A stretch of 64,000 bases of DNA from Zonotrichia leucophrys gambelii. Its lineage: Eukaryota > Chordata > Aves > Passeriformes > Passerellidae. The position numbers and the translations under genes were made by a program. A model generated the notes under the pieces. That model did not search any database. It was not told the DNA's origin and was given only the letters and a program-made list of their open reading frames with translations. Position 1 is the first letter of the stretch; every line of letters starts with the position of its first letter. This document shows positions 25,398-37,129 of the stretch, one piece after another. The stretch lies in NCBI RefSeq assembly GCF_028769735.1, contig NC_088171.1, forward strand, positions 127,985,533 to 128,049,532, in the 5' to 3' direction.

Positions 25398-25575
25398 TAC
25401 AATCAGAGAATATCCTGGGTTGGAAGGGACCCCTGAAGATCATCTAGTCCAGCTCCTGGTTCTGCACCCAACAACCCCAAATATTACAGCATGTACCTGA
25501 CAGCATTGTCCAAACGTTTTGTGCCAAACCCTGGCAGGCGTGGTACTGTGGCCAGTTCTCTAGGGAGGCTATTTT
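25398..25575 (-). mobile_element. CR1 LINE, 3' end fragment
   Basis: The plus strand reads TACAATCAGAGAATATCC, then GGTTGGAAGGGACCCC, then AAGATCATCTAGTCCAGCTC. This is the reverse complement of a CR1 3' terminus. Weaker similarity continues to about 25575. Confidence 0.85.
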
Positions 25576-26620
25576 AATGCTTTCTCTTAAAAAGATTGCA
25601 ACTTGAAGTAACTTTAATACTCCATACAGGCCTAAAAACTTTTTAAACTAAGTCAGAAAGCAGAAAAAAAAAAGAAATTAACTCTTGCATGGATTTGTGT
25701 GAGAGATAAAATAATGTTTTGCTTCAGCCGCTGTTTCAGCCATAAGAATGTGTACTTATGTCATGCAGGCAAAGATGTAGCTAGCAGGAGGCCAGGCCTC
25801 TTGTATATGGAGGGGAGAAAAAGAGGAGTGAAATGATGCTTGTTTCTTCAGAGTCCTTAGTTCTGAGAGGGGAGGGGAAAGGAGGCATCAGTTTGAAGGT
25901 GGCAGGCTGTGGAAAGAATGTGAATTCCTGAGTAGTCAGCCGAAGGGAAAAAGGGCCAGGGACCCCAGAAGTTGAGGAAGCAACTAAAAGTTTGTGCATT
26001 TTAGAGAGAGAAGTTTGCCTCCTGAGTGAGATGTGCCTGACTCAGCTTACTTGTTGATATCAATAAATAGTTTTGCTTTGATGACTTTGTTCTCTTTCAG
26101 TTTTGTTAAGTGAATGACTATTTCTTACAGCTGGAAGGATCATCATCAAAGACAAAGTAAATTGAAGGGATCACAAACAGCAATCCACTCTTTCAAAGAA
26201 GCTGTCTTTACTCCTGAGAGTGGAAGAAAAAGAGAGAATCCTGTCCTTCAGGTGATTAATCCTGGTTTTCTCATTAGCCCAAGCTCAAAGATTCGTCTGC
26301 AAAACCACAGGGGAATGTTATAGTGAGGCAATATAAGAAGGAAGGTGATAAAAAAGAAATTTGTGTATGTGAGAATACTAGATCTGAACTGCCAGCCCTG
26401 GACTACTTTTGAGATAGGGAACACTTGGTAGGGATGGAATAAAATATTTCATTTCAGATTTCAGTTTAAGCTAATATTGATAAATGCTCTGATTTTTGTT
26501 GAATTCAGAATTGCTGTCTTGAAAATAAATAAAATAATAGACATGAAATTAGAGAAAAAAGCCTAATTTTTTTTTCTCCGTACAACACCAAGTTGAGTTG
26601 CAGTGTTGATCTGCTGAGTA
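25576..26620. other. Anonymous sequence
   Basis: No supported feature is seen. Confidence 0.5.
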
Positions 26621-26990
26621 AATGAAGGCTCTTCAGAGAGGTGAGGACAGACTGGATCAGTGGGCTGAGGCCACCTGTGTGACGTTCAACAAGGCCAAGT
26701 GCTGGTTCCTGCACTCGGGTCACAACAACAGGCTGGGGACAGAGTGGCTGAAAAGCTTCCCAGTGGAAAAGGACCTGAGTGTGCTGGTTGATGGCAGCTG
26801 GACATGAGCCAGTCTGTGCCCTGGTGGCCAAGAAGGCCAGTGGCATCCTGGTCTGGATCAGCAATAGTGTGGCCAGCAGGAGCAGGGCATGGTTTAGTGA
26901 TAGACTTAGCAGTGCTGGGTTTATATTTGAACTCAATCTTAGAGGTCTTTTCAAACCTAACTGGTTCTCTGACTCTACAAATCTATCAGA
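26621..26990 (+). mobile_element. CR1 LINE with large internal deletion
   Basis: 26621-26886 is sense-strand CR1 from near the end of ORF2. It contains GACAGACTGGATCAGTGGGC, AACAAGGCCAAGTGCTGG, GGTCACAACAACAGGCTGG, AAAAGGACCTGAGTGTGCTGG and TGTGGCCAGCAGGAGCAGGG. From about 26887 the sequence jumps to the very 3' end of the element (GGTTTAGTGATAGACTTAG, then CTCAATCTTAGAGGTCTTTT, then CAAACCTAA). Several hundred bases of ORF2 and 3' UTR are missing between them. ORF2 of CR1 encodes the endonuclease and reverse transcriptase; this fragment holds only its far C-terminal coding part with stops. The 169-codon minus-strand frame at 26505-27014 is antisense to the repeat. Confidence 0.9.
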
Positions 26991-29900
26991 AAAAACCAAA
27001 ATTGTTTTAATCAATATCTTTTCTTTATTTCTTTAAAGGAATAAGGAAATTTATCCAAAACACTATATCTCTTACATAGATGTATTTTCTATATATATAT
27101 AATTTATTAACTAGTAAGGTGGGAGGGGTAGCAAGCCTAGCATCTGAAAGGAAGCCAATGTACAACTCTGCCGTAAGGCACAGAGCAAGTCAGGAATATG
27201 ACACTAGTCTTAAAAAAATTGAATTGGAATGAAAAAAAGTCGAACTGTTGATAATTTTTCAGAATGGCCAGCTTTCTGTAGCATCATGTTCTCAACTACA
27301 TTAGATGGGCATGGTCTCTTATCTGCTTTGTTTTTTAAACAGGGCACTTTGATGAAAAATTGTACTTACTCTTGCAATTTGACAAATCTTAGCATAGAGC
27401 CATACCAATGTTTAACTGAAGACTGGATCCTGTCAAACCCTGTTTTAAGTAGCTGTAGTCACAAAATAACCTGTTCTGCCTATAAACAATCAGTAGGGGC
27501 CCTTTTGGTCATGAATGCTCAATGCTTCTTACTTCATCCTTGTCTCCTCTTCGCCTGATTTCCTAAGTACCTGAATGCCTTCACTATGCATTAAGTGAGC
27601 TCACTGAGATTTGTCATGTGTAAATCTTTCCATCTTTCATCTCTTACCCCAGGAAAAAAATATTTATCCAACTTGTTGATTCATGTAGTCATGAAAGGTA
27701 AGGAGCATTTGAAGCAGGGCATGCATAGTTTTGCCTTTTACCCATAAATTACTTTATGAAAAGTAGGGTAGGGATTGAAGGATGAGAAATGCATTCCAAA
27801 ATGCAAAAATACAAAATACAATTTCCCAGATTTCTTAACATCCACAAAACCAGAATAGGGATTAACCTATTGTAGCCATTCAGTTGTTTTTCTGTTATAT
27901 CAGCATGTAACAGGAATCAAAGCATATTCAGCAGAACTGTATTTCTGTACTGACAAAAAATAGGACAGAAGAAACCTTCAGAAAGGTAAAGACGTGTACA
28001 GAGAAAGGACATATGCAGAAAGAGACTACAAAACTGTTTTAGAAACAATGCTAAAAAGAGTTACTCTGTATGTTGGCCCAAAATTCTATCAAATCATCTA
28101 CTCACTCTGCCCCAGCAGAATCATTAGGGAGTCTTGTGATTCTTGACCAAGCCTCTGCTATGTGCTCTGCTTAGTACAGAGGAAAAGGATGCTGTCCTTA
28201 ATGCTTAGACACTGACAGTTTAAAAATACACAAATGGCAGGGGAGTGTCCACCTAAGAGTGATTTTTTAAAGAAACTATGGGTTTAATGAAAGCAAATCA
28301 CTTGGGATCCCATCTGGCAAGGTGTATCTCAAGATACATATTAGCTGGCTGCTCTCCCTGCCTGGTGGGTGAGCCACCTCCCTCCCAACAAAGCACTCCA
28401 TTGGTCTACTGAAAATGTGTGGGTAGTGAAAGCTGGCACACCAGCATCAGGCTGCTGTGAGCCTCCTCCCACTTAGACCCAGCTGGGCATTTTCTGCTGA
28501 AGGTGAGAATATGCCTCAGGGGAATTTGAAGTTCAGCACCCTCTTGGTCTGAAACAAGTGTGCACCTTTCATGACCTGGAAAACTGCTGCAACCACTGGG
28601 GTGAAATTAAGCTTTGGGAAACATATTTCTCCTCCTACTGCTGAAGAACTGCCTCTGTGGGTAACGCAAACAAAACCCACGTGGTGAAAAATGGGAATGG
28701 TGTTAAGTGTAACTATGTAATTGTCTGTGCATTTTATGCTAAACATTCATTAGATTAAAATAATAGAAGTAACCCAGGGAACAAATTCTCTGTTCCTTTC
28801 CTGTTGAGCTGACAAGTTTTTATCACTTCTGATGTTTATTTTGGAATTTGAGAAATAAAAAACCCTGTTCTTAGGCAAGGAAAAATTTAAGTGAGAAGTT
28901 ACAGAAACTTTAATGGTCATAAAATGTGCAGCTTCTCAAATTTGGCTGACAAAATCACTTCAGCTGACAGTTTCCATTGTTAGGGATGTAATGGGTTTAA
29001 AAATATATAGGAAGCAAATTATAGGCTCTCTACAAATCAAACCCACCTAGCACATTTCTGTGGTATGCAGCAGTCATTTCTGCAAGTCTCTGCCAGGCAG
29101 AGACCAGGGTGGAAGGCATGGTGTACCTACAAGAGGCTGATGTGAAATACTGGCGAGGTGAATACACTGAATTGCAGAAATACTTTGCAGGGATGTGACA
29201 TTAAACTTGTAAACTTTCATCCTTCACTCACAGTGTTTTAAATTTATTCTGTTGGACTGCATCACCTGGCACATAATTTTGAAGGACTGTTCCACATCCT
29301 CCCAAGTTTGTCTTTCTGTAGCTTTCCTGGGCTCTAGCCTGAAAGACTCACAGTTACCTTGCCTAGCTAGAACAGATTTTGTGTCACCTTCTCCCTTCAC
29401 CCCCTTAGGAACCCCCTTACTGGTAGAGCAAACTTGTTGCTGGGGGCCAGCAGGAAGAGACCAGTGAGTAGCAAGAGGAGGCAACAGGGCAGAGTGGAAG
29501 CAGATGCCAGAAGGGAGGCCCCTGGTTTCCTCAGTGCCTGCTCCCCTCCCTCTAGATACACTGGGGATAACAGGATCTTGTCCTGCTCCCCTCCAGAAAC
29601 ACTGGGGATAGCAAGGGGTGGAAAGTGTGTTGGCATCTGCTGCACAGATGTGAGAGTGTGAGTGCTCTCCTGACCTCTTTTCCCACTCAGTAGTGGCTGG
29701 CTTTGTGGCAATCATTTGCCATCACCACCTGATTTAAAGCTGCTATTACAAATGGCACACAGGATTCGTTCCCTGTGCAGCTCTACTCAAAATGGCACTT
29801 AACTGTGCTGAGTGAATGCTGATGAATGATCTTTAATTAAAGTGCTGTAATAAAAAACATAGAACATCTGTGCCAAGGTGTTAAGTAATCTGTCTAAACA

Positions 29901-32700
29901 GATGTCTAATTTTAAGTTTGGTCATATAACTCAAAAATTACATAAAATTTTCAAATGGGAAATAGGGTGGCTGCTTTTCATATGTGCATTGTATTTCTTT
30001 TCACTCAATGGAAATCTCAGTCTGCATTTGGTATTATTTGAAGTTCAGGAGCTTTTCTGCTCTTTTGGGCTTCCAGTTAAGCAGCAGACATGCCATGTTG
30101 GAAGACTAAAAAAAAAAAAATTCCCTCTTTTTCAATTGTGGTTTAACATCCTAGTATTTATTGTATCTAAACTACTGGAAATAAATAAACGTGCAGAGAT
30201 TAACTTCTATGATAAATGTGGTGAGCAGAAAACATTTGGGATTGCTTGTGTTGCAAACAATCCTTTTGATAAAGAGACCTTTACCTGAACAAGCTGACCT
30301 TGTTAATGAGCTCTGCAGTGCACCACAAGCCTCTGGTTTTAGTAGGGAGCCAACAGGCTCCAGCATAGCCTGACTGCTGACCTTGAACACACCAAACTGC
30401 CCATAATCCTAAACTCCACATGGGAGAGGCAAGAGACAACAGCCTAAGCTTTTCTAACAGGAATCTTCTGCAAAACATAAAGTGAGATTTGATTCTATAA
30501 GAAGTTAGCTAAAAAACACCCCCAAAATTTATTTCCAGGAATTATCAAGCTGATATTCACAAGCTATATCCACATGCTTGCATCCTTTCACTCTGTTTAT
30601 TTTATATCCTCTCTGTAAAAAGGAAGTTATAAATCAGTATAATTGCTGCTTCTTCTGTCACTAGCAGCCACTAAAAATGAGATGACACCTTTCACTTTCT
30701 CTTTACCTTTAAAGCTCTCTCTCTCACCTTCTTCTTTAGCCTTAGTATCACAACTTGTCTTGGGACAAAGTGCCAGCACCAGTGGACTTTGGCTGAATGT
30801 CAGAGCTCTGGAAACAGTTGACAGCCACCTGGGCACTGGGAGAGCATGGGGCACCTCAGGCAGCAAGGCACACTTGGTGCAGTTTCACTAAAAGGTTTCT
30901 GGGATAAGGGCCCATTCTAAAAGTAGCTTTAATTAAGGTTTGTCACATTCTGTCAAGGTTTTCCCAAAATTTGGATAAATAAAGGCATATTTTTATTGTC
31001 CTTCCTGATGGCTGAAGCTTACCCCAGCTAAAGCTTGTCACTCACTACCCTACAGGGAGAAAAGCATGAAGAAGGTTATTTATTAAGAAAAAAAACCCAC
31101 AAGGAAAAATAGAAGGGGAAAGTCCTCTAAGCAGGGCAGTGTTGCAAACCTAAACTATATTGAGAGGTACAAGGGCCAAAAGACTTTTTGCCTGCCAGTT
31201 TTTATGTGAGATGGGTAGCTTTTTCCAAAGGGAAGAGCAAATCGCCCTGACACTGACCCCAAGCCAGTGGCCATTGGAGACATAATCAGAAAAAAAAAAA
31301 AAAAAAAAAAAAAAGGTAAAAGGAGAGGAATAAGAAAGAATAAAGATTCTTACATTCTTGAGGGGAAGTGATTTTACTCCAGGGATAGGTGGAAGGTGGG
31401 AATATAAAAAGAAGTGCCGTCTGTGTGCAGTGAAAAAATTCAGAAAATGTTCAGTTGTTAGAAAGGACAGAAAAGGCGTGTGTGGATGATCATGGGGAGA
31501 TAATGTAGGAAATATGTGCAGAGTCCTGTGTACATCAGGAGGGCAAATAAATGCAGGTGTGTGGAGACAAAGAAATTCAGGTGCATGAACCCCAGGGAGA
31601 AGCTGGGTGCAGGGAGAGGGGCAGGAAAGAAATTAGTGGGACCAAGAAATGCAGACAAGTCTGGAAGCTGGAAGGATTTGCACTCTGTTCCCAATAGGCT
31701 GAGTGACCCTTGGGTCCTCTGCATGGGTTAAAAGGTGGAACTAGTCTTCGTCTAGACTACAGGTTAGGTATACAGGTACATAGCTAGGTTGTCTTAGGTG
31801 CATTCTTCTCCTGTCTGAAAACTGTTCTTTGGTATCCCGTGTTTCCTGGAATGCAGCAACCTGACAAACTGTAATTTCTCAGGTATTCCAGCCTGTGTGC
31901 TCCAAATCCTAACCAACACCACTGTGGAGTGAATGCCAACATTTTTGGGAAGAAGCAGCTGTGCTGCACATGAACTTTTCTGCACGAGTGGGAGATGCAG
32001 GCTCTTCCGGCACATCTGAATTCACAGGTTGCCAACCGTGGGGGTCAGTATGAAGTTACTGTGGAGGCACCACACAGCCTGTGCCAGGCAGTCTTTACAT
32101 ATGAACCTTCAAAAAGGGCAAGTGTTCCCTTGTTTTACTAAGATTTTCCAAGGATTTTTGTTGAGAGATGTAGAATTAACTCATACTTCTGGCTGCCAGT
32201 CAAGTAGGTCTTGGGAAAGCATTGGTGAGGCACACAGCAAAAGCAGTGTGTCCAACTTAATTCTTTTCTTCTTTAGATGGTCCTAAGACATTTTTCTGTC
32301 TTGCCTGCATGTGGGGATTGGTTATGTTCTATTTCCTGCCCTCTCTAAGTCATGCTCTGTGACCTGCCACAAAATAACAACAAAGAAACCCCTCCAAGGA
32401 AATAGCTGTTGCACCAAGCAAGTAGCAGCTCAGAAGATCTCTGCATTTGGCAGGAATTAAAGATGGGAGGCAGAGACTGGAGGAGCTGATGATCTGGCAG
32501 GATGGGAAGACAGGCCCTGCAGTCAGCTGGGTGGGATGTCCCGAGGGCCATCTGTTTTGCTGTCCTGGCTGGGCTGATGGAGCCTGCAGCATGAGTGTAA
32601 TAGCTGCCACTGATTTATGTCTTCAGTAGCAGAAGTGCTGGGCAGCAAGGAGAAAGTGTCCCGGCGTGAATGGTTTCTAGAAGGCAGATGCCGAGGAAAG
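26991..32700. other. Anonymous sequence with homopolymers
   Basis: Nearly 6 kb contain no recognised gene or repeat family. A 25-base poly(A) run lies at 31290-31314, without an identifiable retroposed body upstream. An imperfect 45-bp direct repeat lies at 29537-29620. The 163-codon minus-strand frame at 29224-29715 overlaps frames on both strands and crosses that repeat; I regard it as chance. Confidence 0.45.
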
Positions 32701-32778
32701 GAGTGGGAGTGGGAGTGGGAGTGGGAGTGGGAGAGGGAGAGGGAGGGGGAGAGGGAGAGGGAGAGGGAGAGGGAGAGA
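32701..32778 (+). repeat. (GGGAGT)n / (GGGAGA)n hexamer array
   Basis: About 78 bp of hexamers: GGGAGT units first, then GGGAGA units with one G-rich variant. The plus strand carries more than ten GGG runs at a regular spacing of three bases, which is favourable for a G-quadruplex. Confidence 0.9.
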
Positions 32779-35626
32779 AGCTGTGATTTGATTTAATTGT
32801 GGCACTGACCCTGTCAGGATGTGAGAGTGGGCAACCTGATGTATTGTGTTACAGTTCTACAGAAAGCAGCTTGAAATTTCCTTAATCAGTCCTGATACTA
32901 ATGGAAACCCAGTTTCTTGGAGTTGCAAGCAGTTCCACAAATGGGCAGCCATCCTCTCCTTCCATTACCATGTCCTAAGGCTACATGCTTATGAGATCTG
33001 TAGGTTTGAAAGGATCTTTTTAAATATTCATCTTCTGGTCTTTAAGCTATATCAGTCTTTATCATCTGAGGACTAATTTACTGTAATTGCATGTAATTCC
33101 TGCAAATATACTTCTGCATTTTCTATGGTCTCCACAGACTTTTATACAGCCTTCAAAGATTTACCTCAGTTGTAGCTCCCTGCTCCCTGATTAAAGCTCG
33201 GCTTCTAGTGAGGTGACTCTATTCCTTATTTACCAGAAGGAGCAAAGCAGAGGAAAATATAGCAAATGCCATATTGATCTAGTCCATTAGTGTTGCAGCT
33301 TAGCATATCTAATTCTCAGAACAGCAAGCTTTCTAGAGCAAGGAGTTTTTTTCCTTGTTTATGTTGTTTCTAAAACAATGGAGTCCAAGTCCTTGATGTG
33401 TGCTAAAGACTAATAGTACTTTTTTTTTTTTTTTTTTTTTGTGATAAAGAGAATGAGGCGAACAAGAAGGAGATGAAGCTCTATTTCTAAGGGCAGTGCA
33501 GAGGAAATGGCTCGGAGGAACATTCCATGGTCCAGTGCACCTGAGTTTGTAAGTAATATAAATGATCTCTTACAGGCGTCTTTGTCTTTGTGCACACAAG
33601 TACAGGACCGGCATCCAAGAAAAAGAAACCACAGGCTTAGGTTAAGGAATGGTGAGCACAAAAAAGAATAGGTCTCCTGTCCCAGAGAAAACACCCTTCA
33701 CACTGCTGCAAGGATTTGTGCTTGGATATCTGCCATTTCTAACCCAGGTGAAAGGATTCAGACAAATGTTCCAAAATGAACTGGTTAAAATATTAAGACT
33801 CAAATGTTTCAAAAGCAGGATAAGCTTTGTGTGTATTAGCTGGAGAGGAGGCGATATCTGGAACAAATGGATTTTCTGAAAATACTTTCTGGGAGTGTGA
33901 TGTAATAGAGTTCCAGGAAAGAGGCAGATACCTTGTTTAATTAGACACTCTTTGTGTCCTCTCTTTTTTCCTTTCCTATTGGTTATTTTTCTCAGAAATT
34001 ACTGCAGGAATTAACTAGAACAATGTAGGGAAAAAGTGGCACTCATGAAAATCAAATGCTGATTGTATTTACATAAATGCGTGGGTAGAAAGGTTTATGC
34101 ACAAATGTATGTCAACCACTGCCATATCTCTGTTTTTCCTCTTGTTTTTTAAGAAGTTATAATTCAAGCAGTAAAAAAGTGTGACTTCTTACATGCAATT
34201 CTGCTGACTTTTTTTTTTAAGTGGTGGCAGGTCATCATGTGGTTTGTGTTTTGTACGGATGCGGTAAGTATTTACGTAGCTCAAAGACTTTCCTGGTAAC
34301 TGAAAGCCATGTTTGTGCAACTGACAAGTCATAACACGCTCCTGTTTTAGTCTTACTGGGTCCTGAGGATATTTAATCAACAGTGTAGTCTCAACAAGTC
34401 TAGAAAATTAGTGTTGTTAATTAATAACCATTTCTGTTGCAAAGATTGAGATGTTTCCAGTCAAAATAAGTAGAAGACAATTATATAGTATGAATGTTTT
34501 CCTATTTCAAAACTATAAATATTTTATTTAAAATGTTACAAATAAATATTTTCCTGCTGATGTGGTAAATAAATGCCATCAAGCCATTCATCATAAAATT
34601 TTTTTTCAGTCTGGAGCTTTTTCTGTTTGCAAACTCTTAATAAAACATATTTAGGTCTGAGAAATTTTGGACATGGAAGCCCAAGGCTTCTTTGCTCTGC
34701 TTTGGCTATTTCCTCACTCTTGTTAATAAGGTTTCATGACAAATCAGATTGCATCTCATCTCTGGTCAGCTGAAACTTAAAAAGGGGAAGGGATTCTGAG
34801 TATCATTAATGATAGCTGAGTAAGCAGGACTAACTCATATTTTTTAATTTAGCAGGTTAGCTGCTCAAATACTACAGTTAACAAACTTAGTGTAACTCCA
34901 CTTCTGAAACCCTTCATGATTGGTTCTATAGGCCATTTTAAAACAGAGAACCAGGCATTCTCATGAAGCTATTTTAAAAAGCAAATATAGCTATGAGTGA
35001 GCAAATTCAAGGAAATTGAATTTGACAATAAATGTGGAAATTGAAAAGACCCTAAAATCAGCTAAAATATATTTATTTTCCTAGCTGTAACATTCATACT
35101 GTGCTTGCTGCTACCAGTGGTTTCTTTCTTGTATAGCATATATGCCTGACTAGTTGATACTAAAATACGGTGTTGCTATTACATAACTTCCTCATCCACC
35201 TCACCCTGTCTTCATCTTGCCCTAATTTTTGTTGTCTCAGTGTCTGTATGAGTGGTGCATTGTAGCCAGATGGGGGCTGCCTTTTGACTTGTTTAATGTG
35301 GCTCCTGCTTGCTCCAGACATCTGTGTACACCACAAACAAAATAACTACAACTACTGTACTCTACTCTGTGAATTGTCTGAAAATGAAAATTATCACAGA
35401 GCTGTAAATCTCAAATAAATTTGGAATGTCTGTACCATGTAGCAGTTTGTAGTAATTGAGTATCTGTCCTTATTACTTGAAAAAAGTTTCTTTGGCAAGC
35501 AGCAAGGGATGATCCTTTGGAGGAGGATTCTACATTGTGTATTCATGATCATATTTTTTCACTACGCTCAGGAATGATGATTCCAAGAATATTTATCCAT
35601 TGAAAAGGAGATACCATGCTTTTAGG
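32779..35626. other. Anonymous sequence with a poly(T) run
   Basis: A 21-base poly(T) run at 33420-33440 could be the tail of a minus-strand retroposed sequence, but I recognise no source gene in the adjacent minus-strand frame (33410-33694). Nothing else is supported. Confidence 0.45.
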
Positions 35627-36001
35627 TGTGGCATTCACATTCTCTGAACAGAGAGACATAATTCTTTCTCTCAGGCATTTTCCTGGAGAAGCACAGAGAT
35701 CAAAACAATTCTTATTTGCTGCACCTGTGCTTGTGCCCATGTGGAATGTATTCTGGAGATTGTTTTCCCAAGGTGACCAATTGGATCCACATGTCTGGGT
35801 CAGGACTCTCGGGCAGAGTGTCACGAGTTTTTCAGTTAGCAGTTAGTAGAAGTTAGGAAGTAAGTATGATATAATATAGCATGTATCTCTTTAATATAAT
35901 ATAATGTAATATAGTTTTAATAAAGTGAGCATTCAGCATTCCAAAGCCATGGAGTCAGATGCCAGTCATTTCCCAGACATCAGGGGCACCCTGCTTTTAC
36001 A
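35627..36001 (+). mobile_element. Solo LTR of an endogenous retrovirus (songbird type)
   Basis: A block of about 375 bp begins TGTGGCATTC and ends CTTTTACA, the TG...CA ends expected of an LTR. Inside are TTTTCCTGGAGAAGC near 35679, GTGGAATGTATTCTGGAGATTG near 35740, GTCAGGACTCTCGG near 35799, a TATAATATA-rich stretch (35868-35914), a poly(A) signal AATAAA at 35919-35924 and GGAGTCAGATGCC downstream. I recognise this arrangement from songbird endogenous retroviruses. No gag, pol or env frames adjoin it, so it appears to be solo. No clear target-site duplication is visible at my boundaries. Confidence 0.65.
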
Positions 36002-36816
36002 ATACTCAGGCACTGGAACTTGTCTGCCATGGGGACACCTTGATAATTAAGGATTATCACCAGCTGTTAGCAGGAGCAGAGATGGTGTTTGCTTTGGATG
36101 ACACTACAGAAGGCTGTGCCCCTCCTGCTTACATTGCCTGTGGCAATACTGGGAAGGTCACTATTGGAAGTGGAGCTACAATGTGAGGATGAGGACACAT
36201 GTGGGCAGCCCAGGCCCATGGGAGTGCCCAGACCTTTTCTCTGGCAGCAGCAAACCAAACAAACTCTATACCCTCACAAGATTCCCCCCTGTCCCATGGT
36301 CAAAGCCCTGAGTGTCCATCCTTGGGAAGGTAAAATTAAATTTTGCTAATGCCCCTGGGGAGCCTTTACTTGTCTCTCCATACTGCAATTCCACACTTCA
36401 TAATTAAAATCTCTTTTTTATCCTCCTCATACATAAAACCTTTTCAGTTCAGGACCTCAGAAAATTTTCTGCGTGCCTTCTTTGACCTGAAAAGTAGCAC
36501 CTAAGGGATTACTACAATGCATTATATTCAAATCTTATCCAGTATTGCAGATAATAAAAAAACCCTGAAAATTCCAAACTTTATAGCTGAAAACAAGTAG
36601 TGTTAAAAATAAAGTATACATACATACATGTATGTATTTTGATGAGTATGAACAGGTAGGTTATAAATTACATAATGTAACAAGTAGAAAAGTTAACACA
36701 GTACTTGATCTGAAAATGAGAACTAACCAACAATTGATCATTATAACTATGCATTTTAGCTCATTTGACATGTTTGTTCAACTCACTCTTATATAAATAC
36801 TGTTAGATTGCATATA
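36002..36816. other. Unassigned sequence between two LTRs
   Basis: 36002-36350 is GC-richer than its surroundings. It could be genomic or a remnant of retroviral leader, but I see no convincing primer-binding site directly after the upstream LTR. A perfect 18-bp palindrome lies at 36620-36637. Confidence 0.35.
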
Positions 36817-37129
36817 TGTCAGAATTGAGAGGGCCAGAATACACAGAGGATCAGCATGCAATTTCAGAAGCCTTTAAGCATCTGCCCATAGAGAGTAACA
36901 TCATATCACTTCAGAAGGTTTCAAGTGTTTGCCCTCCTTACTCTTTAGCCCAGCCTTTTATACCCCTCATGTTCATGCATTGCCCCTGTGTGCCCTCTGT
37001 TCCCTTTGGTGGTTGGTCAGTGCCCCTGGGCCCTCCATGGCTCGTTGCTGTCAGTGCTGCTCACCTGCTTTCCACGGCTGTGCCCACTGGGGATGAGGCT
37101 CGGCCGCAGCCCCAATCCCAATTACCACA
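36817..37129 (-). mobile_element. Probable solo LTR with TATA box, minus strand
   Basis: Read on the minus strand, the block starts TGTGGTAATTGGGATTGG (37129) and ends AATTCTGACA (36817), giving TG...CA ends and about 313 bp. It has a GC-rich U3-like first half and a good TATA box, GGGGTATAAAAGG (plus-strand positions 36954-36966). A shorter R/U5-like part follows. Its sequence differs from the LTR at 35627, so it is a separate family and event. I see no internal retroviral frames and no clear target duplication. The 128-codon plus-strand frame (36816-37202) is antisense to this LTR. Confidence 0.5.

Noticed and set aside
26505..27014. 169-codon minus-strand open frame, the longest in the window
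   Set aside because: It is antisense to the internally deleted CR1 and has no protein-family resemblance.
29224..29715. 163-codon minus-strand open frame
   Set aside because: It overlaps open frames on both strands, crosses a direct repeat and shows no domain or splice context. It is most likely chance in GC-richer DNA.
31290..31314. Processed pseudogene ending in this poly(A) run
   Set aside because: No recognisable gene-derived body or target duplication is visible upstream; an A homopolymer alone is not enough.
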